Assembly: GCF_000708045.1 (NCBI RefSeq)
Contig: NZ_ANIE01000003.1
Coordinates: forward strand, 558,001 to 622,000
Source of the DNA: Marinobacter nitratireducens
Lineage (GTDB): Bacteria; Pseudomonadota; Gammaproteobacteria; Pseudomonadales; Oleiphilaceae
Length of the DNA stretch: 64,000 nucleotides
Direction: 5' to 3'
Position 1 is the first letter of the stretch, and each line of letters starts with the position of its first letter. The notes under the pieces are model-generated. The model was not told where the DNA came from and did not search any database. It saw only the letters and a program-made list of their open reading frames with translations. Below, piece after piece: positions 1-8,311 of the stretch. The position numbers were made by a program, and so were the translations under genes.

Positions 1-263
1 CCGACTACCCGGAACTACTTCCGATTGATCTTCAACGCAATCACGAACAGCGTAACTGCAGTGTCACCGACGATAACTGCTCGTACGTCGCCGAACTGAC
101 TGGGCATCTGGAGCTCAAACAGGTGAGCTGGATGGCCGCCCAGAACCAGCCAATCAACCTCTACGTGAATTCAACGTCCTCCCCGCCACTCATCCTGAAA
201 ACGAAGCTCATACCACTGGAAGCACAGACCTTTCTCCAGGCCCTCGAAAACCTCTCTCCGTAA
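1..263 (+). CDS. C-terminal end of an unknown protein (partial)
   Basis: An open frame runs in from the left edge (first full codon at base 3) and stops with TAA at 261-263, giving 86 residues that begin DYPELLPIDLQRN and end QALENLSP. There are two cysteines about seven residues apart (CSVTDDNC) and no recognisable motif. It is followed by about 100 bp of non-coding DNA holding the next gene's LexA box, so it is not obviously co-transcribed with yebG. I do not recognise the family. The frame is called coding because it stays open and its codon use matches the neighbouring genes. Confidence 0.6.
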   Translation, partial: DYPELLPIDLQRNHEQRNCSVTDDNCSYVAELTGHLELKQVSWMAAQNQPINLYVNSTSSPPLILKTKLIPLEAQTFLQALENLSP

Positions 264-330
264 TTCGTCGGAACAATTAGAGGTCTTTTCTCAGCCACCT
301 CGGCTTCAGTATCTGATTTATTGTGATACA

Positions 331-346
331 CTGTTCATATATACAG
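331..346. promoter_or_regulatory. LexA (SOS) box upstream of yebG
   Basis: The core reads CTGT, then eight bases (TCATATAT), then ACAG, an exact match to the gammaproteobacterial CTGT-N8-ACAG LexA consensus with an alternating A/T centre. Flanking bases extend the dyad by one (A...T). It lies 24 bp before the yebG start codon, a normal position for a LexA repressor site. Confidence 0.92.
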
Positions 347-370
347 TATGCCAATGACATGAGGTGATAC

Positions 371-658
371 ATGGCTGTTGAAGCACTCTATTTTTCAACG
401 CGGGACGGACTCGATATGGCCAAGAAAAACCCGGACACGATGTTGTTTGCTTCCAAAGCAGAGGCGGATGCTCGGGACAAAATGCTGGAACTGACCGAAG
501 AACTCCGGGAATTTCTGGTCAAACGGGTAGATGGCCTGAGTGAGGAACTGGCTGATCAGTGCGCCCTGGCCATCGCAGAAAACAGGGATCTGTTCCAGCG
601 AGCGCTCAAGAAGCCTCATTTATTGAACGAGGCTTCTGAGGGCGGCGAAGAGGCTTAG
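371..658 (+). CDS. yebG: YebG-family SOS-induced protein
   Basis: The 95-residue protein begins MAVEALYFSTRDG and contains the F.SK.EAD..DKML block typical of YebG, a small acidic protein of about 95 residues induced by DNA damage in enterobacteria. Its biochemical role in that family is not settled. A GAGGTG ribosome site at 361-366 fits the ATG at 371, and the LexA box just upstream predicts SOS control. The C-terminus is acidic (EASEGGEEA), as in E. coli YebG. The gene ends 4 bp inside the convergent aldo/keto reductase gene. Identification is strong because sequence pattern, size and regulation all agree. Confidence 0.9.
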   Translation: MAVEALYFSTRDGLDMAKKNPDTMLFASKAEADARDKMLELTEELREFLVKRVDGLSEELADQCALAIAENRDLFQRALKKPHLLNEASEGGEEA

Positions 659-1737
659 CTCTTCATATGAGCGCGATATTCACCCTGGCGTTGTAACATC
701 CAGCCGGGGTACTCCTCTGGGAGCCTGCTGACGTCATCTAGAGCGGTTAACTCGCCTTCTGATAAGCGGATCCCGGCTGCCTGTATGTTATCCATCAGTT
801 GATCCACCCGCTTGGCTCCGACAATCACGCTGGTCACAACGGGCTGGTGCAGGAGCCAGGCGAGGGCGATTTGGGCAACGCTGACGGGTTTGCCGTTCAC
901 GTGCTTACCTACAGCGATTTCTCGCATAGTGGCGATAATCTTGCTGCCTCGCTCCCGGTTAACCGGCGGGAAATCGAACTTGGCGCGCCGGTTTTCCCCG
1001 GACACATCCGGGCCCTCGTATTTGCCAGACAGATAACCGCCTGCCAGAGGGCTCCAGACCATAAGCCCAACCTGCTCAGATTCCAGCATTGGCGTGACTT
1101 CCCGTTCGAGATCCCGGCCGGCGATTGTGTAGTGAGCTTGTAGAGAGAGAATAGGGCATAGCCGCCTGCTTTCTGCGATACCAATCGCTTTCATGACTTG
1201 CCATGCGGCCCAGTTAGAAAGTCCGACGTACCGCACATGCCCCTGTTGTACCAGGGTATTCAGGGCCTCGAGGGTTTCGACAATTGGTGTGGCCGGGTCG
1301 AAGCCGTGAATCTGATAAAGGTCTATATAATCGGTCTGCAATCGGCGAAGACTGGCTTTGCATTCATTCATGATATGAACACGAGAGGCACCGCGAGTAT
1401 TCGGAGACGCCCCCATAGGGCCAAGCACCTTGGTTGCCAACACGATGTCTTCACGTTTAATCGCAAGATTCTGTAACGATTGACCAACGAATTGCTCGCT
1501 CGCACCAGCACCGTACACATTGGCGGTATCGATGAAGTTGATGCCGGTATCAATCGCGGTCCCCATGAGCCTATCGGCTTCGTCCTGCTGGAGCTGGCCG
1601 ATCAGCCCCCACATGTCGTCACCGCCTCCAAACGTCATCGTGCCCAGGCACAATTCGGAGACAAATAGACCCGACCGTCCAAGTGTTCGGAGCTTCAAAG
1701 GGGCGTTGTTATCGGAATGCGGAACATTGATCGTCAT
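655..1737 (-). CDS. Aldo/keto reductase
   Basis: This NAD(P)H-dependent oxidoreductase of the aldo/keto reductase superfamily (TIM barrel) probably reduces aldehydes or ketones in the cytoplasm. It shows LGRSGLFVSELCLGTMTFGG at the N-terminus, FIDTANVYGAGASE (catalytic Asp and Tyr), ATKV (catalytic Lys), DLYQIHGFD (catalytic His) and the C-terminal cofactor region SVIVGAKRVDQL. I chose the ATG at 1737 (MTINVPHSDN) because a TGAGGA ribosome site lies 7 bp upstream; the frame could extend to 1788 without such support. The protein is 360 residues. It is divergent from an AraC regulator of YqhC type, the arrangement used for aldehyde-responsive reductases. Confidence 0.88.
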   Translation of the reverse strand: MTINVPHSDNNAPLKLRTLGRSGLFVSELCLGTMTFGGGDDMWGLIGQLQQDEADRLMGTAIDTGINFIDTANVYGAGASEQFVGQSLQNLAIKREDIVLATKVLGPMGASPNTRGASRVHIMNECKASLRRLQTDYIDLYQIHGFDPATPIVETLEALNTLVQQGHVRYVGLSNWAAWQVMKAIGIAESRRLCPILSLQAHYTIAGRDLEREVTPMLESEQVGLMVWSPLAGGYLSGKYEGPDVSGENRRAKFDFPPVNRERGSKIIATMREIAVGKHVNGKPVSVAQIALAWLLHQPVVTSVIVGAKRVDQLMDNIQAAGIRLSEGELTALDDVSRLPEEYPGWMLQRQGEYRAHMKS

Positions 1738-1879
1738 ATTGAATTCCTCATATGAATAGAGCCATCCAGGCTGTCGTTGAGGATTCATATTACGGCGACA
1801 GATACGGAATGAGGCTGTCAGAAAATCGCACCTTCTTGTACGATTCTCTCAACCCGCTTTTCATTTTAGGTAGTCGACC
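1738..1879. promoter_or_regulatory. Divergent promoter region, aldo/keto reductase / AraC regulator
   Basis: This 142-bp stretch separates two divergent genes and must hold both promoters. It contains the minus-strand ribosome site (1745-1750) and the weak AGG site (about 1868-1870) for the TTG-started regulator. I see no strong dyad or clear -35/-10 pair. Confidence 0.5.
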
Positions 1880-2794
1880 TTGTCTATTCCCCGCGAATTA
1901 CATCTAACGAACCTACGAATACTCGTTGAAGACCAATGGCTTAAGGCTGGCTCTGAAAGTAATGTTGAAGGGCTTCGGCTAACAAGAGCAACTGAAGCCA
2001 GTGGCACAATCCGAGCAGTGTATGACACGTCTTTCTGCATGGTTCTCCAGGGAGCGAAGCTAAGCTCGATTGGTCATTGTTCGTTCAAGTACGGCGAGGG
2101 CCAGTGCCTGTTCGCCTCTGTGAATGTTCCCGTGACATCACGAATCATTGAAGCAGACCCGGACTCACCATACCTTGCACTGAGTTTGTCCATCGATCCG
2201 ATGATGATTTCAGAGTTGCTCGTATCAAATCCTGAGATGGTTGATGACGGGTGCCAACAACAGGCCCTGATCACTGCCGACATCCCGGATGAACTTTACG
2301 ACCCGTTTGTGCGCTTACTGCAACTTGTCGGAAAGCCGGAAGAGGATAGGCAGGTTCTGGAACCGATGATTCGCCGCGAGATCTGTTGGCGTCTGTTGCG
2401 ATCACCACTAGGGCCAGCACTGCAAAGAACCGGAATTAAGGACAGTGAAACCGCTCGAATCGGGAGGGTAACCGCCTGGATCAAATCGAACTACCAACAA
2501 CCATTCAAGGTCTCCGATCTGGCGGCCATGGCGAACATGAGCCCGGCGACATTTCATCGCCGCTTCAAAAACATCACACAGTTAACGCCGATCCAGTTTC
2601 AGAAGCAGGTTCGTCTCCAGGAAGCCAGACGGCTTTTGCTGGACCATCAGGAAGTCGCAAACGTAGGCTACGAAGTGGGCTATGAAAGCCCATCGCAGTT
2701 TAGCCGTGATTACAGAAAGCTGTTTGGTGCACCGCCAGGCAAGGACAGAGCGGTGATGCGCTCCAGTGTGGCAATCGAGATAACGGAGGTATGA
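1880..2794 (+). CDS. AraC-family regulator with AraC_N domain (YqhC-like)
   Basis: The 304-residue protein has an N-terminal ligand-sensing AraC_N-type domain (about 10-190; TRATEASGTIRAVYDTSFC, VTSRIIEADPDSPYLALSL) and a C-terminal double helix-turn-helix (about 200-295; FKVSDLAAMANMSPATFHRRFK and VGYESPSQFSRDYRKLFG). In E. coli the related YqhC activates aldehyde reductase genes, so control of the divergent aldo/keto reductase is the natural inference. The start is a TTG: an in-frame stop lies three codons upstream at 1871 and the first internal ATG is about 50 codons in, beyond the conserved N-terminal strands. A TTG start may keep expression low. Confidence 0.87.
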   Translation: MSIPRELHLTNLRILVEDQWLKAGSESNVEGLRLTRATEASGTIRAVYDTSFCMVLQGAKLSSIGHCSFKYGEGQCLFASVNVPVTSRIIEADPDSPYLALSLSIDPMMISELLVSNPEMVDDGCQQQALITADIPDELYDPFVRLLQLVGKPEEDRQVLEPMIRREICWRLLRSPLGPALQRTGIKDSETARIGRVTAWIKSNYQQPFKVSDLAAMANMSPATFHRRFKNITQLTPIQFQKQVRLQEARRLLLDHQEVANVGYEVGYESPSQFSRDYRKLFGAPPGKDRAVMRSSVAIEITEV

Positions 2795-3044
2795 GGGGGT
2801 TATGTGAGGATTGCGCTTTGGCATCCTCTATATCGAATTTAACATAATATACATTATGCGCAGTTATGTGTTGAGATAGATAGGAAAAGGTGAAAAGGAT
2901 ACGGGTATCTCCATATCCCCCGATAGCGGTTTCCGCATACGCGCTGAGGCAATGTAGCGAGTAAACTAAACATGAGCTTAATATCGATTCAGCGACCGAG
3001 AGACTATCAGCGCTGTAACCTATCACCTGAGGGGTTTAAAACTC
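2795..3044. other. Intergenic region
   Basis: About 250 bp without a credible gene. It has an A/T-rich promoter-like patch around 2838-2860 (TTAACATAATATACATTATG) and a TGAGGGG ribosome site near 3028-3034 serving the small gene that follows. No tRNA or repeat is visible. Confidence 0.4.
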
Positions 3045-3152
3045 ATGAACATTATCCCAGTCGTTACTTTGTTTGGCGGTTTGGCAGCCTTTTTCATGTT
3101 GTCAGTCGCTCTGACCTATGTTGCTGGTAAAACGCGAGTAAGCAGCAAATAG
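3045..3152 (+). CDS. Putative 35-residue single-pass membrane peptide
   Basis: An ATG at 3045 opens a 35-codon frame closed by TAG at 3150-3152. The product is MNIIPVVTLFGGLAAFFML continuing SVALTYVAGKTRVSSK: one hydrophobic helix (about residues 3-27) followed by a basic tail, the layout of many small inner-membrane proteins (positive-inside). A purine-rich TGAGGGG site lies about 10 bp upstream and a perfect inverted repeat follows 26 bp downstream. Function is unknown. It stands alone between an AraC gene and a recombinase gene. Confidence 0.55.
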   Translation: MNIIPVVTLFGGLAAFFMLSVALTYVAGKTRVSSK

Positions 3153-3178
3153 TAACCAGTTCCTGACCCAAAACTGAA

Positions 3179-3203
3179 ACGTAGGATCTAATTGATCCTA
3201 CGT
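3179..3203. terminator. Perfect 10-bp inverted repeat, possible terminator
   Basis: ACGTAGGATC (3179-3188) and GATCCTACGT (3194-3203) are perfectly complementary around a 5-base A/T loop. The hairpin follows the small membrane gene by 26 bp. There is no T-run on either side, so a classical intrinsic terminator is not certain; an operator is the alternative. Confidence 0.45.
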
Positions 3204-3430
3204 GTCACGCTCTTAGCCATCAACGGATGCCATGGGGTTCAGCCGTTGGGGTTTTAAGAGTGTCGCAGAGTCTCACAAACGTCGGGTATTCGTGGCGTGC
3301 CGGCGTCCTCCCCAAACCTGCCGGATCGTTTCGCGCTCGGCATGACACCTCCAGCTTTTTCCTGGCAGAGTTTTCTAACTCAGAATAGATAAACTGGCGT
3401 AATACGTTGATTTTATGCGAATATAATCCA

Positions 3431-3456
3431 TGTCCAATATTTAGGAGTATTGGACA
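3431..3456. repeat. Inverted repeat TGTCCAAT-N10-ATTGGACA at the recombinase promoter
   Basis: TGTCCAAT (3431-3438) and ATTGGACA (3449-3456) form a perfect 8-bp dyad with a 10-base spacer, just after a TATAAT box (3422-3427) and before the recombinase start. Its size resembles a pair of recombinase core-binding arms or an autorepression operator. Confidence 0.5.
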
Positions 3457-3512
3457 TTTTAAGCTACCCACCAGTAAAGTCAGCAAAGAATCTAAGGAAC
3501 CCGATAATCCTA

Positions 3513-4781
3513 ATGAGCTCCAAGACGCGATTTCCGGGTTTTCCGCTCTTTGATACAGCGGAACTCGTACACGAACAGGCTGAACTTTCAACGTATCCTG
3601 ATCTACAGGCAGCTTTGGCTGCTCTCGATGCTGGACTTGAATCCGTTCAGCACGACTACGAAATCACCCAGCGTTTTCTCACGAGATACAGCGATGTTTC
3701 AGGTACCTACAATCGGTTTCGGAGCGAGCTTCAGAGGTTTCTTAATTACACCTGGTTGATCGCAAAGCGCCACCTTTCGCAAATTGATCCCGATGTGGTA
3801 AGCAGCTATTTCAACTTCCTCAAAACGCCGCCCGCCTCTTGGGTGTCATCAGGCATATACCCCGCGTTTACAGACAAGGATGGTCTCCGGCGATCCAATC
3901 CAGCGTGGCGCCCAATGGCCCAACGCTCGAAAGAGCTGGAGGCCCCCTATTCTGTTTCTCAGGCGAGCCTGAATGCCAGCCGGACGGCACTGCAGACGTT
4001 CTTCAAATACCTCGTGTCGAGGGATCATCTTCAGCGGAATCCGCTTCTGGATGTCCGTAAACGGGATCGTAATGCCAAACCGAATTTAAATACCGACCAG
4101 GATGCAGCGGTTCGTAGGCTCACCGATTGGCAGTGGTCCTTTCTGCTGGAATCGCTCACCGATTTGGCCAGCGCCAACCCCAAATTCGAGCGCCACCTCT
4201 TCGTGATTGTCACGATGAAAAGTCTTTTCCTTCGTGTTAGCGAATTGGCTCCTCGACCCGTAGACCGAAACCAGATGCGAACACCGAGCTTCGGAGACTT
4301 CAGGCGAACCATAGTCGATGGCGAACCTTATTGGATCTATTCGGTTTTCGGAAAAGGCGATAAAACACGGCAAGTGACACTCCCGGATGCCTATCTGGAC
4401 TACCTAAAACGTTGGCGTGCCCATCTGGGGTTACCGTCTCCCCTACCCGTACCCGGAGAATCCATTCCGATCCTCCCTTCCAGTAAAGGTGATGCTATCG
4501 GTAAAAGGCAGGTGCAAAGGATCTACGAGCAAGCCATGGTTGCTACGGCAGACCGGATGGACAAGCAAGGTTACACTGATGAAGCCAAGCAATTGCGCGC
4601 TATTCGATCCGAAACTCACTACCTCAGACATACCGGTGCAAGCCAGGCAATTGAAGCCGGTGGCGACATCCGCCATATCAGTGAAGAACTCGGCCACGCC
4701 AATGCGACGTTTACAGAGTCGGTTTATGTGAATTCGGAGCAGGCCCGGCGACGCACTGAAGGGCGCAGACGTTTGGTCTAG
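3513..4781 (+). CDS. Tyrosine recombinase / site-specific integrase
   Basis: The 422-residue phage-integrase-family enzyme carries the expected catalytic residues: Arg241 in FLRVSEL, a Lys in GKGDKTRQV, the HYLRHTGAS box (His-x-x-Arg), a His in ELGHAN and the nucleophile Tyr405 in ESVYVNS. An N-terminal SAM-like core-binding region spans about 30-200. It should cut and rejoin DNA through a 3'-phosphotyrosyl link. I chose the ATG at 3513; a TTG at 3450 would extend it by 21 residues, but its AGGAG is only 2 bp away. It stands alone, with no excisionase, transposition or phage gene beside it, so it may be the relic of an element or act in trans. Confidence 0.88.
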   Translation: MSSKTRFPGFPLFDTAELVHEQAELSTYPDLQAALAALDAGLESVQHDYEITQRFLTRYSDVSGTYNRFRSELQRFLNYTWLIAKRHLSQIDPDVVSSYFNFLKTPPASWVSSGIYPAFTDKDGLRRSNPAWRPMAQRSKELEAPYSVSQASLNASRTALQTFFKYLVSRDHLQRNPLLDVRKRDRNAKPNLNTDQDAAVRRLTDWQWSFLLESLTDLASANPKFERHLFVIVTMKSLFLRVSELAPRPVDRNQMRTPSFGDFRRTIVDGEPYWIYSVFGKGDKTRQVTLPDAYLDYLKRWRAHLGLPSPLPVPGESIPILPSSKGDAIGKRQVQRIYEQAMVATADRMDKQGYTDEAKQLRAIRSETHYLRHTGASQAIEAGGDIRHISEELGHANATFTESVYVNSEQARRRTEGRRRLV

Positions 4782-4868
4782 CGGCACAGTCTCGATGATC
4801 TACGGAAAGGCCATATAAGGTATTTGAATGAAAAATATTCGCACTCAGCTCAGTTTCTAACCGAATTC

Positions 4869-4900
4869 GCGCCCCTCAACAGCTAGCGTACGAGGGGCGC
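4869..4900. terminator. Bidirectional terminator hairpin
   Basis: GCGCCCCTC (4869-4877) pairs perfectly with GAGGGGCGC (4892-4900) across a 14-base loop, and TCTTT follows on the plus strand. It sits between the convergent recombinase and hydroxylase genes and could end transcription from both. Confidence 0.65.
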
Positions 4901-4909
4901 TCTTTGGCC

Positions 4910-6079
4910 TCAGCTCCTGTCGATGTTAAGAGCCGCTATTCCACTCCGGGCGTTGGCTTGTGCCGCGAGTTGGCGTTCCTCATCTGAAGCAAATCGCCGG
5001 TCCCAGTCGAGAACCTTGGGCGTCATCAGTTTGTGCCACAGCGGGGGGATCATCGCGACTACGATGGTTGTCAGATACCCGCTGATCATCATCGGCGCCT
5101 CCGGGAATGGCTTAAGATCCTGATACGGCACCTCACCCTGAGCATGATGATGGGAATGGCGAGTAAGATTGAACATGGTCCAGGAGCTGATGCGCTTGTT
5201 GGTGTTCCAGGAGTGGCGGGGCTGAACCGGCGTTTCAGGATTCCGCACCATACCGTAATGCTCCATGTAATTGACGATCTCGAGAAGGGCCTTACCCCAG
5301 AGACCACAAGCGACAAAGAACAGTGCCGCTTGCCATCCACCCATGGCGAAAGCAAATGCGACAAGCAACAAACTCATTAGATGGCCGCGAATCACTGCGT
5401 TGTGCCAGGACCAAAGCGACTGCCCTTTCCGAGATAGCCGACGTTTCTCGATCTTCCAGGCGCTGACATTCCCCTTCAGTGTCGATGCAAGTATGTGGAA
5501 GTACACGTTCCGGCCACGGGGAGCGGTGGCCGGATCTTCCGTCGTCGAAACGTAACGATGATGTCCGTACACGTGTTCAATAGAGAAAACCGTGTCAAAA
5601 CTGAACGCCAACAACCAGCGACCAACGAGCAGGGATACCGGGTCCCAGGTGCGGTGGGTAAGTTCATGGCCAGTAATCGTCCCGATAATGCCGATCATCA
5701 AACCCGTCAACACCACCGCGGATACATGATGCCCCCAGAAAGTCGCATCCCGGGCGGACAAGGCATCGTAGCCAGTCAATTCTGTTATCCGGGCACCAAA
5801 GCTGAGGACATCGTCCGGAGAAAAGCTCCAAACCGCTGCAAACACGATCAGCGCCAACAGCGGCAAGGCCATCCAAAGCTGAACCGTGAGGATTGTCGGA
5901 TGTTTGAATGTGGGCGTGGTTGTGTCATCCCCCAACAACCCATCACCGACAATGTAGAAGACCAGTACGGCGGCCAGGCCAAGGCTGATCCATGGCCCAC
6001 CAGCCACCAGGGCCGCCAAAGCAATCAGCCCTACACCATGGAACATAAAGTACTTTAAGTAGTGAAGAAACATCATCAT
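4910..6079 (-). CDS. AlkB/XylM-family integral-membrane di-iron hydroxylase
   Basis: The 389-residue membrane monooxygenase should insert oxygen into a terminal methyl group of an alkane or of an alkyl-aromatic. All histidine boxes that bind the two irons are visible: HELTHR (138-143), EHVYGHH (168-174), the NYMEHYG segment (270-276) and LTRHSHHH (305-312), between about six hydrophobic helices. The RRLSRKGQS stretch and the C-terminal PPLWHKLMTPKVLDWDRRFA also recall XylM of xylene monooxygenase, so substrate class (n-alkane or methyl-arene) is open. An AAAGGA ribosome site precedes the first of three consecutive ATGs at 6079. A fused ferredoxin-reductase lies 23 bp upstream on the same strand, and an AraC regulator is divergent from the pair. 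Confidence 0.88.
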   Translation of the reverse strand: MMMFLHYLKYFMFHGVGLIALAALVAGGPWISLGLAAVLVFYIVGDGLLGDDTTTPTFKHPTILTVQLWMALPLLALIVFAAVWSFSPDDVLSFGARITELTGYDALSARDATFWGHHVSAVVLTGLMIGIIGTITGHELTHRTWDPVSLLVGRWLLAFSFDTVFSIEHVYGHHRYVSTTEDPATAPRGRNVYFHILASTLKGNVSAWKIEKRRLSRKGQSLWSWHNAVIRGHLMSLLLVAFAFAMGGWQAALFFVACGLWGKALLEIVNYMEHYGMVRNPETPVQPRHSWNTNKRISSWTMFNLTRHSHHHAQGEVPYQDLKPFPEAPMMISGYLTTIVVAMIPPLWHKLMTPKVLDWDRRFASDEERQLAAQANARSGIAALNIDRS

Positions 6080-6102
6080 GCGAATCCTTTAAATATCACG
6101 TA

Positions 6103-7161
6103 TCAATTAACCAACTCGGCAGAGGCATCAGCCTTTGCGGCATCCGCCGCCGTGGTGAACCGGTCTGCGTGCATACACTTTCTGTCGATTCCACCCGCGA
6201 TCAGAAGCGATTCGGCCGCATCAATCATGGCCGGAGGTCCGCACAGGTATGCTTCGGAACCAATCAGGTTCAGCTTGGGGATGACGTCGGTGACATTGCC
6301 CCGGGCTCCTTGCCAACTTGAAGCGTCATCCTCCCGGGACAGAACCGGAAAAAACTCAAAACTGACAGGCCACTGGTCCTTGATTGCCTGGATCTGGTCG
6401 AGCGCATACAAATCGCTTTGAGTCTGGGCACCAAACAGCAAGGTGGCCGGCCGACGGCAGCCCTCGGCCAAGCTGTCCTGTAAAATCGCCAATATTGGTG
6501 CGAGACCGCTACCGCCCGCGATCAGGACCATCGGAGCCTCGGAGGTGCGTAGCCAAAAGTCTCCAGAGGGGCCGCTGACGGTCATGTCCCGCCCTATGAG
6601 ATCTTCATTATTTACTTCACTTGAGAACACACCTCCGGGGACACCTCGAATAAAGAAGGAGACACAGGCATCCGGCTGCGAGGGTGTGGCGAACGAATAG
6701 CTGCGAGAGACGCCAGGCAAGGAGTCCAGCGAAAGATCTGCAAACTGCCCGGCGCGATAGCTAAGCATTTCGCCAAGTTGAATTTTGAGGTGGGTAATGT
6801 CGTGGGTCAGTTTTTCCTGCAGAACCACCCTGCCCTTCAGGGTTTTCCGTTTATTCTGGGCACGTAGATCGACGTCAATCTTCACGTCGCTTTGGGGCAC
6901 GGCCTGGCAAGCAAGAATATAGCCCCGATCAAGCTCTTCATCGCTCAGGATATAACCGATATCGGTCAACTCTTTGACTGTCCCACTGACCAAACGACAT
7001 TTGCAGGACGCGCACCCACCCACGCGGCAGCTGTGAGGGAAATCGAGGCCTTCCCTCAGCGCGGCGTGTAACAACGTCTCCTTTGGCTGAACCTCAATCC
7101 GCTTCCCATTGATTTCCGCATCGTGCGATTTCGCGGCACTCTTTTTGAAGAAAGAAAACAT
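6103..7161 (-). CDS. Fused [2Fe-2S] ferredoxin / FAD-NAD(P)H reductase (XylA-like)
   Basis: The 352-residue electron-transfer protein probably passes NAD(P)H electrons to the neighbouring hydroxylase. The N-terminal plant-type ferredoxin domain (about 10-100) has Cys45, Cys50, Cys53 and Cys85 (SCRVGGCASC and ILACQ). A ferredoxin-NADP-reductase module follows, with the flavin motif SRSYSFATPS, the nucleotide motif GGSGLAPILAIL and the CGPPAMID terminus. Domain order matches XylA-type reductases rather than the separate rubredoxin and rubredoxin reductase usual for AlkB. The start at 7161 (MFSFFKK) has a GGGGAGC site about 6 bp upstream; a start at 7188 lacks one. It is first in a two-gene operon with the hydroxylase. 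Confidence 0.87.
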   Translation of the reverse strand: MFSFFKKSAAKSHDAEINGKRIEVQPKETLLHAALREGLDFPHSCRVGGCASCKCRLVSGTVKELTDIGYILSDEELDRGYILACQAVPQSDVKIDVDLRAQNKRKTLKGRVVLQEKLTHDITHLKIQLGEMLSYRAGQFADLSLDSLPGVSRSYSFATPSQPDACVSFFIRGVPGGVFSSEVNNEDLIGRDMTVSGPSGDFWLRTSEAPMVLIAGGSGLAPILAILQDSLAEGCRRPATLLFGAQTQSDLYALDQIQAIKDQWPVSFEFFPVLSREDDASSWQGARGNVTDVIPKLNLIGSEAYLCGPPAMIDAAESLLIAGGIDRKCMHADRFTTAADAAKADASAELVN

Positions 7162-7269
7162 ATAGCGCTCCCCTTTTTTGTTCTTCATCGGGAAACATGC
7201 TACCGGTGAGGGAGCGCGAATACGGGGTTATTTATTGACACCTATGGGTTATAAACTGACAATCAGGTC

Positions 7270-8277
7270 ATGAGTCATCCAAGCGTAACCCTGCCAAATC
7301 ATTACATCCTTCAAATTATCGACATTGTCCAGAATGCCGGCATTCGCACGGAGCTGTGGCTTCGCCACCTGGGTATAAGTCCTGATAAGGAGGAGGAGTC
7401 TTTGGTTACCATGCCCTGGGCAACGTTCCGGCAATTCCTGCTACAAGCCGGTAAGTTCTGTAATGATCAGGCCTTGGGGTTACTGATAGGCGAACGGTTG
7501 TTGATTAATACCCATGGCATCCTGGGCTATGCGGCAATGAGCAGTGGCACCATTCGCCAGGTGATAGAGCTGCTGGAGCAATACCTGGTACTAAGAACGG
7601 ACCTCCTCTCAATGGAAACCGTCACCGAGGGCGACCGACTGTGGGTTCGTTTTCTGGAAACCCGGCCACTGGAAGACATACAACGTCCAGTCACAGAAGC
7701 CATCGTTCTGGCCATCCGGAACATCCTCGACTTCACCACAATGGGTACCTGCGACATACGTCAGGTCACCTTTCCATTTGAAGGCGATGCGAAGCTGGCA
7801 GAGGCCATGTTCCGTAGCCCTGTTTCCTATAACCAGGATGTTGCTGCTTTTTCCCTGCCCCTGAAGACCATCGATAAGCCTCTGAAAATGGCGAACAGCG
7901 TGAGTTTTCAGGAAGCCCTGAAGGTCTGTCGGCAAGAGCTGGACAAGCTTCCCACGGAACAAAGCTGGTCGGCTCGGGTGCGTCGGCTGCTGTTACAAAC
8001 GCAGCACGGATTTCCAACACTGGATATAACCGCAAGGCGCTTTTATCTCACGCCGCGCACCCTTCATCGACGCCTGATTGAGGAAGGAACATCCTATCGT
8101 GAAGTGCTGGAGGGCGTGCGCCACCAACTTGCCGTCCGATACCTCGAAACCGGTCGAATGACGATTCAGGAGATTTCTTTCGCCCTGGGGTATTCCGATA
8201 TCGCCAACTTCCGGAAAGCATTCAAACGCTGGGAATCAATCCCGCCATCCCAATATCAGCGGCGAGGTGAAAAGTAG
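7270..8277 (+). CDS. AraC-family regulator with arabinose-binding-like N-terminal domain
   Basis: The 335-residue protein has a long N-terminal sensing domain (about 20-210; GILGYAAMSSGTIRQVIELLEQYL is typical of the Arabinose_bd/OruR/AlkR type) and a C-terminal AraC DNA-binding domain (about 235-330; ITARRFYLTPRTLHRRLIEEG and ISFALGYSDIANFRKAFKRW). Regulators of this type control alkane hydroxylases (AlkR) and many catabolic genes. Being divergent from the hydroxylase operon across about 110 bp, it is very likely its substrate-responsive activator. The ATG at 7270 lacks a strong ribosome site, but the N-terminal pattern fits the family. Confidence 0.87.
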   Translation: MSHPSVTLPNHYILQIIDIVQNAGIRTELWLRHLGISPDKEEESLVTMPWATFRQFLLQAGKFCNDQALGLLIGERLLINTHGILGYAAMSSGTIRQVIELLEQYLVLRTDLLSMETVTEGDRLWVRFLETRPLEDIQRPVTEAIVLAIRNILDFTTMGTCDIRQVTFPFEGDAKLAEAMFRSPVSYNQDVAAFSLPLKTIDKPLKMANSVSFQEALKVCRQELDKLPTEQSWSARVRRLLLQTQHGFPTLDITARRFYLTPRTLHRRLIEEGTSYREVLEGVRHQLAVRYLETGRMTIQEISFALGYSDIANFRKAFKRWESIPPSQYQRRGEK

Positions 8278-8311
8278 CGGAATACCCCAGTCGCTCTCCA
8301 GCCAGGTTGGA

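Larger units (their letters stand above)
3153..3512. other. Intergenic region before the recombinase gene
   Basis: This stretch holds the 3179-3203 inverted repeat, a TATAAT box at 3422-3427 and the 3431-3456 inverted repeat. Between 3204 and 3420 I see no gene or tRNA. Frames on the minus strand here lack a ribosome site and known motifs. Confidence 0.4.

Noticed and set aside
3220..3591. 123-codon minus-strand frame over the recombinase promoter
   Set aside because: No ribosome site or known motif; it overlaps the recombinase start and its promoter, so it is probably a chance frame.
5495..6058. 187-codon plus-strand frame inside the hydroxylase gene
   Set aside because: It is an antisense shadow of the histidine-box coding sequence with no motif or ribosome site of its own.
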